Shown here piece by piece: positions 1 through 7,761 of a stretch of 64,000 nucleotides of DNA. The stretch comes from JBDGYW01 sp964580055 (GTDB lineage: Bacteria; Gemmatimonadota; Gemmatimonadetes; Gemmatimonadales; GWC2-71-9), in the NCBI GenBank assembly GCA_964580055.1, contig CAZOJI010000004.1, positions 1 through 64,000 of the forward strand, read 5' to 3'. A program made the position numbers and the translations under genes. The notes below the pieces were generated by a model. That model was given only the letters and a program-made list of their open reading frames with translations. It searched no databases and was not told the origin of the DNA. How positions within the stretch are numbered: the first letter of the stretch is position 1; the number at the start of each line of letters is the position of its first letter.

Positions 1-323
1 CTAGTAGACCTTGGCAACGCTCGCCTCACCCCCATAGGTCCGGACTTAGGGTCCGGCGAGACCGGGCCGATTGCCCCCGGAGGTATGCGCATGGGAGGCG
101 GCTCGATGACGATGCGCATTCCTCGAGCAGTGGACTCCCGCGGGCGCGTGTATCTACAGGGAGGGATGCCGATGCGGCCAGGGCCCCCACTTCCGGATTC
201 GTCCTTCATCCTGCGGTGGGATCGTTTGACCGGCGCCGTCGATACGATGGGGAGGGCGCAGTCTACCTCACGCGTTTCGACGGAGTCGACCTGCAGTGGT
301 TGGAGAAGTATAGGTTGATGTGA
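1..323 (+). pseudogene. C-terminal remnant of a beta-propeller-like protein, frame broken near 250
   Basis: The frame is open from the first base (frame 1) and includes DSRGRVYLQG and FILRWDRLTGAVDTMG, which resemble blades of bacterial 6-bladed beta-propeller proteins. After the G-rich run at 249-256 the sensible reading moves to frame 3, which reads VYLTRFDGVDLQWLEKYRLM and stops at TGA 321-323. This looks like the normal C-terminus of such a protein. Staying in frame 1 gives a Ser/Arg-rich tail with no protein character. A one-base loss in the G run, or a larger internal deletion, explains the pattern. The 5' part lies outside the window. The family call is by sequence feel only. A sequencing or assembly error is equally possible. 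Confidence 0.4.
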
Positions 324-333
324 GTGGTGCGTT

Positions 334-374
334 GTAAGTGGTGAGTGGAGTTGTGGGGCCCACTCACAACTTAC
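334..374. terminator. Inverted repeat between convergent genes (GAGTGGTGAGT-type copy 1)
   Basis: GTAAGTGGTGAGTGG (334-348) is the reverse complement of CCACTCACAACTTAC (360-374) with one mismatch, around an 11-nt loop. It lies between the stop of the plus-strand remnant (323) and the stop of the minus-strand gamma-glutamyltransferase (378), so it could end transcription from both sides. There is no U tract on either side. A related GAGTGGTGAGT inverted repeat is found at 62735-62792. Confidence 0.5.
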
Positions 375-377
375 CAT

Positions 378-2147
378 TCAGTATCCCACCGCGGCGCCAT
401 CCGTGTCACGCGGATCTGCAGCGCCGATACGCATTCCGTTCTCCGGGTCGATCATTATGCAGTGGGTGACTCCCTGATGGCCGCGCATTTGGATCTCGTG
501 CCCCATCTGTTCGAGCAGCCTCTTCGTGTCCAGGGTAGTGCCGCGGGTTTCTATTCGAATCCGGTCGGGAAGCCATTGGTGGTGAAGGCGCGGGGATGCC
601 ACCGCCTCCCGAATTCCCATTTCGAAGTCCACTATGTTGATAATGACCTGTAGCACACTGTTGATTATGGTGCGCCCACCTGGGCTGCCGACAACTGCAA
701 CCAGCTCACCGTCCTTGGTGAGTATGGATGGTGTCATACTCGAGAGCATGCGCTGTTCCGGTCTAGCGAGGTTTGCTTCGGTCCCGATCAAGCCCCTCTC
801 GTTCGTTATTCCGGGGCCTGCATTGAAGTCACCCATCTCATTGTTCAAGAGAAACCCGGCTCCTGGAACCAATATACCGGAGCCGTAACCGTACTCGAGG
901 GTGTAGGTCACGGATACCGCTGTACCGTCGGCGTCTACGACGGAGTAATGAGTGGTCTCGGGGCTCTCGTAGGGAAGGGCAATGTCCGCGGCGCTCGATG
1001 GGGTGGCCCGGTTTGGGTCTATTTGACGACGTAGTTCCGCCGCATATTCCTTGCTCGTGAGTCTCTCGACGGGCACATGAGCGAAATCGGGATCAGCTAG
1101 AAACCGTGCTCTGTCGCGGTAGGCCAGCCGCATTGCTTCCGCAAGGTGATGTATGTATGCCGCAGAGTTGTGTCCCATTGCAGCAAGATCGTAGGCCTCC
1201 AAGACGTTCAGCATCTCGACCAGGACGGTACCGCCGCTGCTCGGGGGTGGCATACTGACGACTTCGTATCCGCGGTATGAACCGTGAATCGGGGTGCGTT
1301 CCTTGGGTTGGTAGCGGGCGAGGTCTTCCTCGGTGATCAGGCCGCCCCCCCTATCCATTTCTTGTGCGATCAACCTCGCGGTTTCCCCCTTGTAGAATCC
1401 GTCACGACCCTGATTCCGAATTCGCTCGAGCGTGCGTGCCAGGTCAGGCAGCCTCAATGTCTCGCCTGTCTGGTACGGCTGCCCGTCTTTGGAGTACGCC
1501 GCGATACTCGCGGGGTATGGCTCGAAGCGTCGCAGCGCTCTCTCGAGAGACTCCGACAAACCCGGCATCACTGCGAATCCTTCACGTGCAAGAACCACAG
1601 AGGGTTCGACCAACCGACTCCACTCGAGTTCTCCGTATTTCTCGTGCGCAGTAGAGAAACCAGCCACCGTGCCGGGCACCCCTACCGCAAGGTGACTCGA
1701 GTGATGGCGCTGCGCCGAATACTCGCCGTTCTCGTCGAGGAACATGTGCGAGTGAGCGGCAAGCGGGGCTTTCTCGCGAAAGTCCAGAGCGGTAACCGAT
1801 CCATCCGGGAAGCGAATCACCATGAAGCCACCGCCGCCGATGTTCCCCGCCGCAGGGTGAGTTACCGCCAACGCGAAACCGGTAGCAATTGCCGCGTCTA
1901 TAGCATTGCCGCCCGCCTTGAGGACGTCGATTCCGATCTCGCTGGCTAGAGCTTTGGCCGATACGACCATTCCCGAGGGAGCGCGGACAGTGCCTCCCGA
2001 AATAGGGGCCCGGAAAGGTGTCGGGTGCGGAGAGAGGGTGTGAAGCGCAGTTGCAGTTGGGCCGGTTCCTACAAGCAGTATCGCGGTGAGAACCGGCAAG
2101 ATCATGGTATGGTGGCGTTGGCGTGTTAGCTGTCTTCGCGCTTTCAT
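378..2147 (-). CDS. ggt: Gamma-glutamyltransferase (glutathione hydrolase), secreted
   Basis: Ntn-hydrolase that removes or transfers the gamma-glutamyl group of glutathione and related peptides in the periplasm. The 589-residue frame has the whole family layout. A basic start and hydrophobic run ILPVLTAILLVGTG form a signal peptide. VKAGGNAIDAAIATGF-like and GNIGGGGFM motifs mark the large subunit. The self-cleavage and nucleophile site is the second Thr of ETTHYSVVD, about Thr399, which begins the small subunit. SSGGTVLVEML and GSPGGRTIINSV complete the substrate pocket. I chose the ATG at 2147, preceded by GGACAGAG, over an upstream ATG at 2216, because it places a charged n-region directly before the hydrophobic core. 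The gene stands alone and is divergent from the next. Confidence 0.93.
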   Translation of the reverse strand: MKARRQLTRQRHHTMILPVLTAILLVGTGPTATALHTLSPHPTPFRAPISGGTVRAPSGMVVSAKALASEIGIDVLKAGGNAIDAAIATGFALAVTHPAAGNIGGGGFMVIRFPDGSVTALDFREKAPLAAHSHMFLDENGEYSAQRHHSSHLAVGVPGTVAGFSTAHEKYGELEWSRLVEPSVVLAREGFAVMPGLSESLERALRRFEPYPASIAAYSKDGQPYQTGETLRLPDLARTLERIRNQGRDGFYKGETARLIAQEMDRGGGLITEEDLARYQPKERTPIHGSYRGYEVVSMPPPSSGGTVLVEMLNVLEAYDLAAMGHNSAAYIHHLAEAMRLAYRDRARFLADPDFAHVPVERLTSKEYAAELRRQIDPNRATPSSAADIALPYESPETTHYSVVDADGTAVSVTYTLEYGYGSGILVPGAGFLLNNEMGDFNAGPGITNERGLIGTEANLARPEQRMLSSMTPSILTKDGELVAVVGSPGGRTIINSVLQVIINIVDFEMGIREAVASPRLHHQWLPDRIRIETRGTTLDTKRLLEQMGHEIQMRGHQGVTHCIMIDPENGMRIGAADPRDTDGAAVGY

Positions 2148-2221
2148 GTGGCTCTGTCCAGTGCAATTGTGCAACGTGAAACTAATGTGAACCCAAGGTC
2201 CAGGTAAGCGTGGCACGTGTC

Positions 2222-2250
2222 TTGACTACGTTTCTGTGGAACCATACTTA
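2222..2250 (+). promoter_or_regulatory. Candidate promoter for the small Arg-rich protein / receiver pair
   Basis: TTGACT (2222-2227) and TACTTA (2245-2250) are separated by 17 bp in the divergent gap between ggt and the receiver pair. The -35 matches consensus at 5 of 6 positions; the -10 is poor. This would give a leader of about 70 nt. Confidence 0.3.
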
Positions 2251-2324
2251 TTGAGGCAATCGGAGCACACGACGGAATCTGGCGCACGTTTTCTTCGTGG
2301 AAGTCCGCAGGAAGGATGACTGGT

Positions 2325-2528
2325 ATGACCGACAAGCGAAGTCGCAGACGCGAGTCTCGACGCAAGTTGGCCGACAGACGGGCGGCCAGCATCAGGGGTG
2401 AGGACAGGAGGTGCAGGGACGTTCCAGTCTCGGTGGACCGCCGCTCCGGAGTTGACAGGCGTTCGCTGGATCGAAGGAGCGGACTAGACCGCAGATCCGG
2501 CCTCGACAGGAGACGAAAGCCGAGTTGA
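2325..2528 (+). CDS. Small Arg-rich protein with DRRS repeats
   Basis: A 67-residue, strongly basic protein. Its C-terminal half is a series of Asp-Arg-Arg-Ser units (VDRRSG, VDRRS, LDRRSG, LDRRSG, LDRRR); the N-terminal half is also Arg-rich (KRSRRRESRRK). I do not know its function. Arg/Asp-rich tails of this kind do occur in or beside bacterial two-component proteins, and this one is 7 nt upstream of a receiver gene, so the two are probably co-transcribed. The ATG at 2325 is preferred over 2316 because AGGAAGG lies at proper spacing from it but abuts the earlier codon. Low complexity makes the coding call less sure than for its neighbours. Confidence 0.6.
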   Translation: MTDKRSRRRESRRKLADRRAASIRGEDRRCRDVPVSVDRRSGVDRRSLDRRSGLDRRSGLDRRRKPS

Positions 2529-2535
2529 CACGACA

Positions 2536-2916
2536 ATGACGCGAGTACTTGTGATAGAAGACGACGATCTGGCACGGGAGACACTGCTAGAAGCCCTTCG
2601 GAGAATGGATATGGAGGTACGTGTCGCTCCCGATGGTGAGACCGGATTGAAGATGTTCGAGGATCAAGCTGCTGAATTGGTGATCACGGACATGGTCATG
2701 CCTGGCCTGGATGGCCTGGACGTCATTGCACAACTCAGGGCGAAAGCTCCGGGAGTCCTGATAGTCGCGATCTCCGGTGGAGGGCGCCTGATCGACGCAG
2801 ATAACTGCCTGGAAAACGCGGCTCAACTGGGTGTCGATCGGGTGCTCCGGAAGCCATTCAGTCTCTTCGATATCAAGGCGCTCGTTCTGGAACTGACTTC
2901 AAAGGCTACCGGTTGA
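2536..2916 (+). CDS. Single-domain response regulator (CheY-like receiver)
   Basis: A stand-alone receiver of 126 residues with no output domain. Acidic pocket EDDD near residues 8-11, phospho-acceptor Asp52 in ITDMVMPGLDG, the conserved Ser/Thr position in AISGGG and the Lys of RKPF are all present, so phosphorylation is expected. No histidine kinase is adjacent; the partner kinase is elsewhere, possibly CheA at 24.2 kb, although that has its own CheY. It is followed by a strong hairpin and a convergent gene, so the unit is short: Arg-rich protein plus receiver. Confidence 0.9.
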   Translation: MTRVLVIEDDDLARETLLEALRRMDMEVRVAPDGETGLKMFEDQAAELVITDMVMPGLDGLDVIAQLRAKAPGVLIVAISGGGRLIDADNCLENAAQLGVDRVLRKPFSLFDIKALVLELTSKATG

Positions 2917-2925
2917 TGCACCGAG

Positions 2926-2955
2926 CATGGCGGGAAGCGGGCACCTCCCGCCATG
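2926..2955. terminator. Perfect 10-bp hairpin between convergent genes
   Basis: CATGGCGGGA (2926-2935) and TCCCGCCATG (2946-2955) form a perfect GC-rich stem with a 10-nt loop, 9 bp after the receiver stop and 13 bp before the end of the minus-strand TM2 gene. Position suggests a bidirectional terminator. No T run follows on either strand. Confidence 0.6.
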
Positions 2956-2968
2956 AATTCCCGGGCAC

Positions 2969-3370
2969 CTATGTCGAACCGCGAGGGAGCCCCTCACGAT
3001 CTCTCTCACGGGCCAAGATCCGCTCCATGAAATCAACTCGTTCAACGAATTCTCCCATCTCAGCACGCATTTGGTCTATCTCGTCAAGGAGCATTTCCAC
3101 TCGCTCGTCGGTTAGTTGACGCGTGGAACCGGCGGTAACGGATTCACCCCAGTTTACGATGCGCCTGCCATCTGCGTCTCTGAACGAGCCGCTGGCAACC
3201 AGGATCACGTCGTAAAGATACCATATGCCCATGCCACCAAGCGTGAATAGTTGGAACAACCCGGAACCGAACTTTCCCGCGTAGAATCGATGGCAACCGA
3301 ACATGCCGAGAAAACCGGAAAGGGCGAGTGCCACTCCTCTCGAGCGGTCTGATACGTCAGTCGGGTCCAT
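2969..3370 (-). CDS. TM2-domain membrane protein with C-terminal coiled coil
   Basis: 133 residues. The TM2 domain (residues about 12-65) has the family pattern of two short membrane helices joined by a charged turn: GFLGMFGCHRFYAGK, then GLFQLFTLGGMGIWYLYDV and GSFRDADGRRI. A helical, acidic C-terminus follows (MRAEMGEFVERVDFMERIL); its RVDFMERIL end recalls the short coiled coil of phage-shock protein B. TM2 proteins have no agreed biochemical role in bacteria. The ATG at 3370 is used because GAGGAAA lies 6 nt upstream; an ATG at 3442 has no family sequence behind it. Confidence 0.8.
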   Translation of the reverse strand: MDPTDVSDRSRGVALALSGFLGMFGCHRFYAGKFGSGLFQLFTLGGMGIWYLYDVILVASGSFRDADGRRIVNWGESVTAGSTRQLTDERVEMLLDEIDQMRAEMGEFVERVDFMERILARERDREGLPRGST

Positions 3371-3472
3371 AGCGTTTCCTCGCGGATGGGTTGAAGACTC
3401 ACAGAATACTACCTGCCATGCGTGTGCGCCACTGCAAGACAATGAGTGCTTGCCCCCGGGAGGGACGCTGAA

Positions 3473-4663
3473 TCATCGATCCGCGGTCCTCCCGCTCTTC
3501 AATTCCGGGACCAACTCGCCATGGTTAGCTCGCGCGTACGATAAAAAGAGGCGAACGCTCATGGAGTAACTACGTATGCCCCCTTCAACGCGATTCGATC
3601 GCAAGAAAGCGTTGTTCACAGCCGATCCGAGTGCGGTTCCACGCCCTTGGAACCGGCGCCAATACCGTCGTGAATGATCGATGTCGCGTTGCACTCCGGG
3701 TAGACGGTATCGAGCCATTTGTAGCGCGCTGCTCACATCGAGGCGAGCCAGTTCCGATACCATCTGCCGGTAGGCGAACCTCATGGCCGAGTATTGGGCG
3801 AGGAGTTCATCGGAATGGACAGCAGCCAGGTATGCCCAGAAGTTTGCTTCCGATTCCTGCGCCACACCGCGTTGGTGCGTCATTTCGTGCGCGAGGATTT
3901 TGGGATAGTCGATAGCGGGTAGTCCGGCCCGAACATTTGCCTCGGCAGTGTATGGGAAGTAGAAACCGGCTACACCTATCCACTCGTAAAGAGCGGTGAG
4001 CAATGGAGTTTTAATGGAGCTGAGGCGATGTGAACGGGTTGGCATCTGAAGCCGCTCTCTAGCCCTGCTCCACCCCGTTAGCAGAGCGTCTTCAAGAGCC
4101 TCTCGATCCTCCGGCAGTGTCGTGGGAGATCCTGCATCTGCCACACCATGGATTCGCACGTAGGCAGCGTTTGCGGCGTGTGTCGTTTCCTCGGCGAGCT
4201 GTGTCAGTTCATCACGCGTGACCTCACCGAGCGCCGGCCAATCGAGACGTTCAGTCAGCGGCGGCAGTGCGTAGTTGAATCCCCAAAGCAAATAGAAGAG
4301 ACCAACCAGCAGCCCGGCATCGCGAGCGAGCCTCAGCCCAGCATCGGCGAGTGCGTTCTTCAACTGTTGGGCTCCGCGTCGCACTCTCGCCAACGCCGCA
4401 ATTGCCATCGCGACGTAGAATCCCAGAATCGCGGCAACCAGGAGTTCACCCACCGCAAAAGGGAAGATCCCGGTGATCGCGGAAAGCACCCCAATTACGA
4501 TTGGACTGATCGAATTGTGGTAGAACTCGGCCAAGAGAGTAACTTGGCGCATCAACAAAAAGACCAAGTAGCTCAACGGTGCGACCGCGGCCAGGAGCAG
4601 TCGCCGCCGCGCATGGAGCGGACGATTGCCGGGAAGCGTGGTTCGACCGGACCTCTCCGTCAT
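3473..4663 (-). CDS. DUF3810 membrane protein with HExxH metallopeptidase-like motif
   Basis: 396 residues. The N-terminal 140 residues hold three or four membrane segments (LLLAAVAPLSYLVFLLM, PFAVGELLVAAILGFYVAMAIAAL, DAGLLVGLFYLLWGFNYAL). A soluble domain follows with ILAHEMTHQRGVAQESEANFWAYLA, which combines HExxH with a downstream Glu-rich segment as in DUF3810. The family is thought to be Zn-dependent, but no substrate is known. The ATG at 4663 has AGGAG 8 nt upstream, and that ribosome site lies inside a predicted hairpin (4667-4688). It is on the minus strand and divergent from the long plus-strand block. Confidence 0.85.
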   Translation of the reverse strand: MTERSGRTTLPGNRPLHARRRLLLAAVAPLSYLVFLLMRQVTLLAEFYHNSISPIVIGVLSAITGIFPFAVGELLVAAILGFYVAMAIAALARVRRGAQQLKNALADAGLRLARDAGLLVGLFYLLWGFNYALPPLTERLDWPALGEVTRDELTQLAEETTHAANAAYVRIHGVADAGSPTTLPEDREALEDALLTGWSRARERLQMPTRSHRLSSIKTPLLTALYEWIGVAGFYFPYTAEANVRAGLPAIDYPKILAHEMTHQRGVAQESEANFWAYLAAVHSDELLAQYSAMRFAYRQMVSELARLDVSSALQMARYRLPGVQRDIDHSRRYWRRFQGRGTALGSAVNNAFLRSNRVEGGIRSYSMSVRLFLSYARANHGELVPELKSGRTADR

Positions 4664-4666
4664 CTT

Positions 4667-4688
4667 CGACTCCTGATAATGGGAGTCG
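4667..4688 (-). promoter_or_regulatory. Hairpin that covers the ribosome binding site of the DUF3810 gene
   Basis: On the minus-strand transcript, TCGACTCC pairs with GGAGTCGA around a loop of about 8 nt. The 3' arm is the Shine-Dalgarno itself (AGGAG) and ends 2-3 nt before the AUG. Folding would hide the ribosome site, so translation may need opening by heat, a ribosome or a factor. This is inferred from pairing only. Confidence 0.45.
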
Positions 4689-4869
4689 ACTGACGAGAAA
4701 AACTGACAACGTAACGGTGGCGCGATAAGCTCACACAGTCGACTTCACCAGCAGATCGCTGGGTTTGGTCCGCTGAAGCTACACCTGTCAGATCAGACGA
4801 CATACGTTCTCGGAGGCATGACTAAAGAAGTTCTCAAACCGTGGGTGAATCAGGTTCTCGGTTCTGGCA

Positions 4870-4889
4870 GTACCGGACCTGTCCGGTAC
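4870..4889. promoter_or_regulatory. Perfect 20-bp dyad, candidate operator
   Basis: GTACCGGAC, a CT spacer and GTCCGGTAC form an exact palindrome with 9-bp arms, about 180 bp upstream of the SRAP start. The form and size suit a dimeric repressor site. It is not a recognisable LexA box of the E. coli or Bacillus type. Confidence 0.4.
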
Positions 4890-5066
4890 GCAACTACGTT
4901 GGGAACGCGAACGATGAAGGCTAAAGTGCTCACCGCCAAGAGGTCAAGCAGGTTCAGGGACCGATGTTAGCGGACGCGTGAGGGTTTCTGTCTTCATTCC
5001 AGCTAAATTGTTAAGGGAGTGAGAAGCGCATTCGGCACTGACGCAAGGGGAGGCTCAGCGTAGACG

Positions 5067-5792
5067 ATGTGCGGTAGATTCAGCCTTCATGCACCACCCG
5101 ATGAGATCGCTCGGATTGTCGCTGTACCGCCGGATGTAGTGGCTCGTGTTGTAGGTAACGTCCCCAGGTACAACATCGTCCCTACGACGCGTGTCGCAGC
5201 ATTGAGGGGATCAGAACAGGAAGGAGGTCGCGAGTTGGTGAGCTTGCGTTGGGGGCTCGTTCCCAGGTGGGCAAAGGAGATCGATTCTGGCCCCTCGTTG
5301 ATCAATGCCCGCGCGGAAACGGTTGCCGAGAAACCGTCCTTTCGAAAGGCATACGAGAACCGTAGGTGTGTTGTTCTGGCCGACGGATATTACGAGTGGC
5401 AAAGACTGGCGGATCGCAAACAGCCTTTCTACTTCCAGGTCAACGACGGCGAGCTTTTCGGCTTCGCCGGCATCTGGGAACGGTGGGCGCGCGGAGGCGA
5501 TCGTTCATTGGAGTCGTGCGCCATCATTACCACAAGGGCCAACGATTTTGCGAAACCGGTGCACGAACGGATGCCGGTCATCATTCGGCGTGAGACTTGG
5601 GGCACTTGGCTTCGCCAGGATTTCAGTACGGCAGAACACGACGAGACGCTTCGGTCCTTACTACATCCGCTGCCACCCGGCAACATGAACGCTTATCCAG
5701 TCAGCACACTGGTCAACAGTCCAGGTAACGATGTGCCCCAGTGCGTCGAACCCGTTGGGCCGCCTTTGCGGTCGGAAGACGTACCTCAATAG
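5067..5792 (+). CDS. yedK: SRAP-domain abasic-site DNA-protein crosslinking protein
   Basis: HMCES/YedK family. These proteins crosslink abasic sites in single-stranded DNA through the N-terminal Cys, exposed after Met removal. At 241 residues it is close to the family length. Cys2 in MCGRFSLH, Asn in RYNIVPT, the INARAET motif, Glu in DGYYEW and His in PVHERMPVI are all in place, so it should be active. GGGGAGG lies about 13 nt upstream of the ATG. Family members in other bacteria are often damage-inducible; the dyad at 4870 could be a control site here. It begins the long plus-strand block, 24 nt before the phospholipase D gene. Confidence 0.93.
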   Translation: MCGRFSLHAPPDEIARIVAVPPDVVARVVGNVPRYNIVPTTRVAALRGSEQEGGRELVSLRWGLVPRWAKEIDSGPSLINARAETVAEKPSFRKAYENRRCVVLADGYYEWQRLADRKQPFYFQVNDGELFGFAGIWERWARGGDRSLESCAIITTRANDFAKPVHERMPVIIRRETWGTWLRQDFSTAEHDETLRSLLHPLPPGNMNAYPVSTLVNSPGNDVPQCVEPVGPPLRSEDVPQ

Positions 5793-5816
5793 TGTCTGAT
5801 CCTCAATAGGTTGTCG

Positions 5817-7268
5817 ATGCTGGAGTTGTTGCGCGACCTCAGACCGATAGTCATAGGTGTGCTGTCGGTTTTGCTCGCCACCGTTGTCTCCGGGCACATT
5901 GTGCTCACAAAGCGAGACACGCGCGCGGCGGCAGCCTGGGTAGCAGTAGTGTGGTTTCTGCCCGTTCTGGGGGTGGTCCTCTACGCGTTGTTGGGCGTAA
6001 ACCGAATTCGCCGTCGCGGCCGGATGCTGCGCCAGTATGGGCTCGATCTCCGCCCGACAACACGCGATTCGCGCACCGACTGGAAGGTCGTGGCTCACGT
6101 CCTCCCTGAGCCAAAAGGATACATGGCTGCGCTCGCGAGACTGGTGGGTCGCATAACTGCGAGACCGTTGCTGGCGGGAAACGATGTAAAGGCTTTGGTC
6201 AACGGTGACAACGCCTACCCCGACATGCTGGCCGAAATCGACGGAGCGTCCCGTTCCATCGCACTGAGCACCTTCATATTCGACAACGACAATGTGGGCC
6301 GCAGTTTCGTCGCTGCTCTGAGTCGCGCCGTGAGTCGTGGAGTCGAGGTTCGAGTACTCGTCGACGCCATGGGTTCGAGGTATTCCTGGCCCCCTGTCAC
6401 GCGAGAACTCAGACGGCATGGGATCACCTATGCGCGCTTCATGGAGACTGTTGTTCCGTGGCGACTTCCGTTCCTTAACTTACGGAACCACCGCAAACTC
6501 TTGGTGGTGGACGGAAGAGTGGGCTATGCCGGCGGCATGAACATCCGAGATGGTCACGTTTTGGGGGACGACCCCAAGCGGCCCGTTCAGGATCTTCACT
6601 TCAGGGTGGAGGGGCCGATCGTTGGCGACATTATGCACGTCTTCGTGGAGGATTGGGCATTCAGCACCGAGGAAGTATTGCGAGGCGAATCCTGGTTCCC
6701 GGAGCTGGAAGAGGTTGGCCCCGTCATTGTGAGAGGCGTTGCAGATGGTCCCGGTGATGACTACGAAAAGGCCGCAATCACAATCCTGGGGGCGCTCGCT
6801 ACAGCTCATCGGGAAGTGACGGTCGTTACTCCGTATTTTCTGCCCGACCGGGAGTTGATCAGCGCATTGAATGTTGCCGCAATGAAGGGAATCGCGGTTC
6901 GCATATTGATTCCTCGAGTCAACAACCACTTTCTGGTGAAATGGGCATCTACGGCACTCCTTTGGCAGGTCCTGGAACGCGGTTGTCGAGTCTTCCTCAC
7001 GTCGCCACCATTCGACCATACCAAACTCATGTTGGTGGATGGGACATGGACGTTTCTTGGATCGGCCAACTGGGATCCCAGGAGCTTGCGACTGAATTTC
7101 GAGTTCAACCTCGAGTGCTATGACAGCGGGCTCTGTGAACGCATGGCCGGCCTGGTTGCAGATAAGTTGCGAACCGCGCACGAGGTGGACAAAGCCGAGG
7201 TGGACAGTCGAAAACTGCCAGTGAGGTTGAGGGATGGTGTCGCGAGGCTGTTCAGTCCCTATCTGTAA
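5817..7268 (+). CDS. cls: Cardiolipin synthase-like phospholipase D protein
   Basis: Membrane phosphatidyltransferase that makes cardiolipin from phosphatidylglycerol. Two N-terminal membrane helices are visible (VIGVLSVLLATVVSGHIVL and AAAWVAVVWFLPVLGVVLYALLG), followed by two PLD domains. The first HKD motif is NHRKLLVVDGRVGYAGGMN (His near 225), the second DHTKLMLVDGTWTFLGSAN (His near 401). Order and length (483 residues) match ClsA. The start is the ATG at 5817; a TTG two codons earlier is also possible, and neither has a clear ribosome site. The gene is probably co-transcribed with SRAP and the TerB-like gene 11 nt downstream. Confidence 0.93.
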   Translation: MLELLRDLRPIVIGVLSVLLATVVSGHIVLTKRDTRAAAAWVAVVWFLPVLGVVLYALLGVNRIRRRGRMLRQYGLDLRPTTRDSRTDWKVVAHVLPEPKGYMAALARLVGRITARPLLAGNDVKALVNGDNAYPDMLAEIDGASRSIALSTFIFDNDNVGRSFVAALSRAVSRGVEVRVLVDAMGSRYSWPPVTRELRRHGITYARFMETVVPWRLPFLNLRNHRKLLVVDGRVGYAGGMNIRDGHVLGDDPKRPVQDLHFRVEGPIVGDIMHVFVEDWAFSTEEVLRGESWFPELEEVGPVIVRGVADGPGDDYEKAAITILGALATAHREVTVVTPYFLPDRELISALNVAAMKGIAVRILIPRVNNHFLVKWASTALLWQVLERGCRVFLTSPPFDHTKLMLVDGTWTFLGSANWDPRSLRLNFEFNLECYDSGLCERMAGLVADKLRTAHEVDKAEVDSRKLPVRLRDGVARLFSPYL

Positions 7269-7279
7269 GGAGGAAGAAA

Positions 7280-7756
7280 TTGCTCAACGGGATCAAAGAG
7301 TTCTTTTCAAAGAACTTGGAACCGGTCAGTACTGAAGAATCGGAAGCAGATGCCGAAGGTGCGGCACACGATCCGATTGCGATTGCTGCATGCGCTCTGC
7401 TTCTCGAACTCGCATATGCGGACGATGAATTCTCCAGCGACGAACGGGAGCATATCGAAGCCGCAATGGGTCACCACTTCAATCTCCCCGAATCAATGGT
7501 CAAGGAGGTGATGGCGCTCGCCGAGTCGGAGCGGACACGATCCGTTGATCTCTATCAGTTTACCAGGCTGGTTGCGGAGAATTACGACGTCGGGCAGAAA
7601 ATGGTTCTCGCCGAGGTGATGTGGCGCGTGGTTTATGCGGACGGCGAACTGGCAAGACACGAGAGCTATTTGATGCGGAAGATCTCGAGCCTGCTCGATC
7701 TGCAGCCTGGCTTCCTGTCCCAGGCGAGGAAGAGAGCTACGGGAGAAGCCACCTGA
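7280..7756 (+). CDS. TerB-family tellurite resistance-like protein
   Basis: 158-residue soluble protein. After an acidic linker there is a helical TerB-like domain with two related acidic segments, LLLELAYADDEFSSDEREHI and MWRVVYADGELARHESYLMR. These match the metal-binding acidic repeats of TerB and the DjlA N-terminus. Its precise role is unknown. The start is TTG at 7280 with AAGGAGGAAG just upstream. A gap of only 5 nt before tilS suggests shared transcription. Confidence 0.85.
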   Translation: MLNGIKEFFSKNLEPVSTEESEADAEGAAHDPIAIAACALLLELAYADDEFSSDEREHIEAAMGHHFNLPESMVKEVMALAESERTRSVDLYQFTRLVAENYDVGQKMVLAEVMWRVVYADGELARHESYLMRKISSLLDLQPGFLSQARKRATGEAT

Positions 7757-7761
7757 AAGAT

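Larger units (their letters stand above)
4664..5066. other. 403-bp divergent intergenic region
   Basis: Separates the minus-strand DUF3810 gene from the plus-strand SRAP gene. It holds the hairpin at 4667-4688, a perfect 20-bp dyad at 4870-4889, and an A+T-rich TAAATTGTTAAG stretch at 5004-5015 that is the likeliest promoter core for SRAP. A 50-codon frame at 4818-4970 exists, but its GGAGG is only 1 nt from the ATG and I do not call it a gene. No RNA gene was recognised. Confidence 0.6.

Noticed and set aside
4818..4970. 50-codon plus-strand frame in the DUF3810-SRAP gap
   Set aside because: GGAGG is only 1 nt from the ATG, the product has no recognisable features, and the frame runs through the 20-bp dyad, which is better read as an operator.
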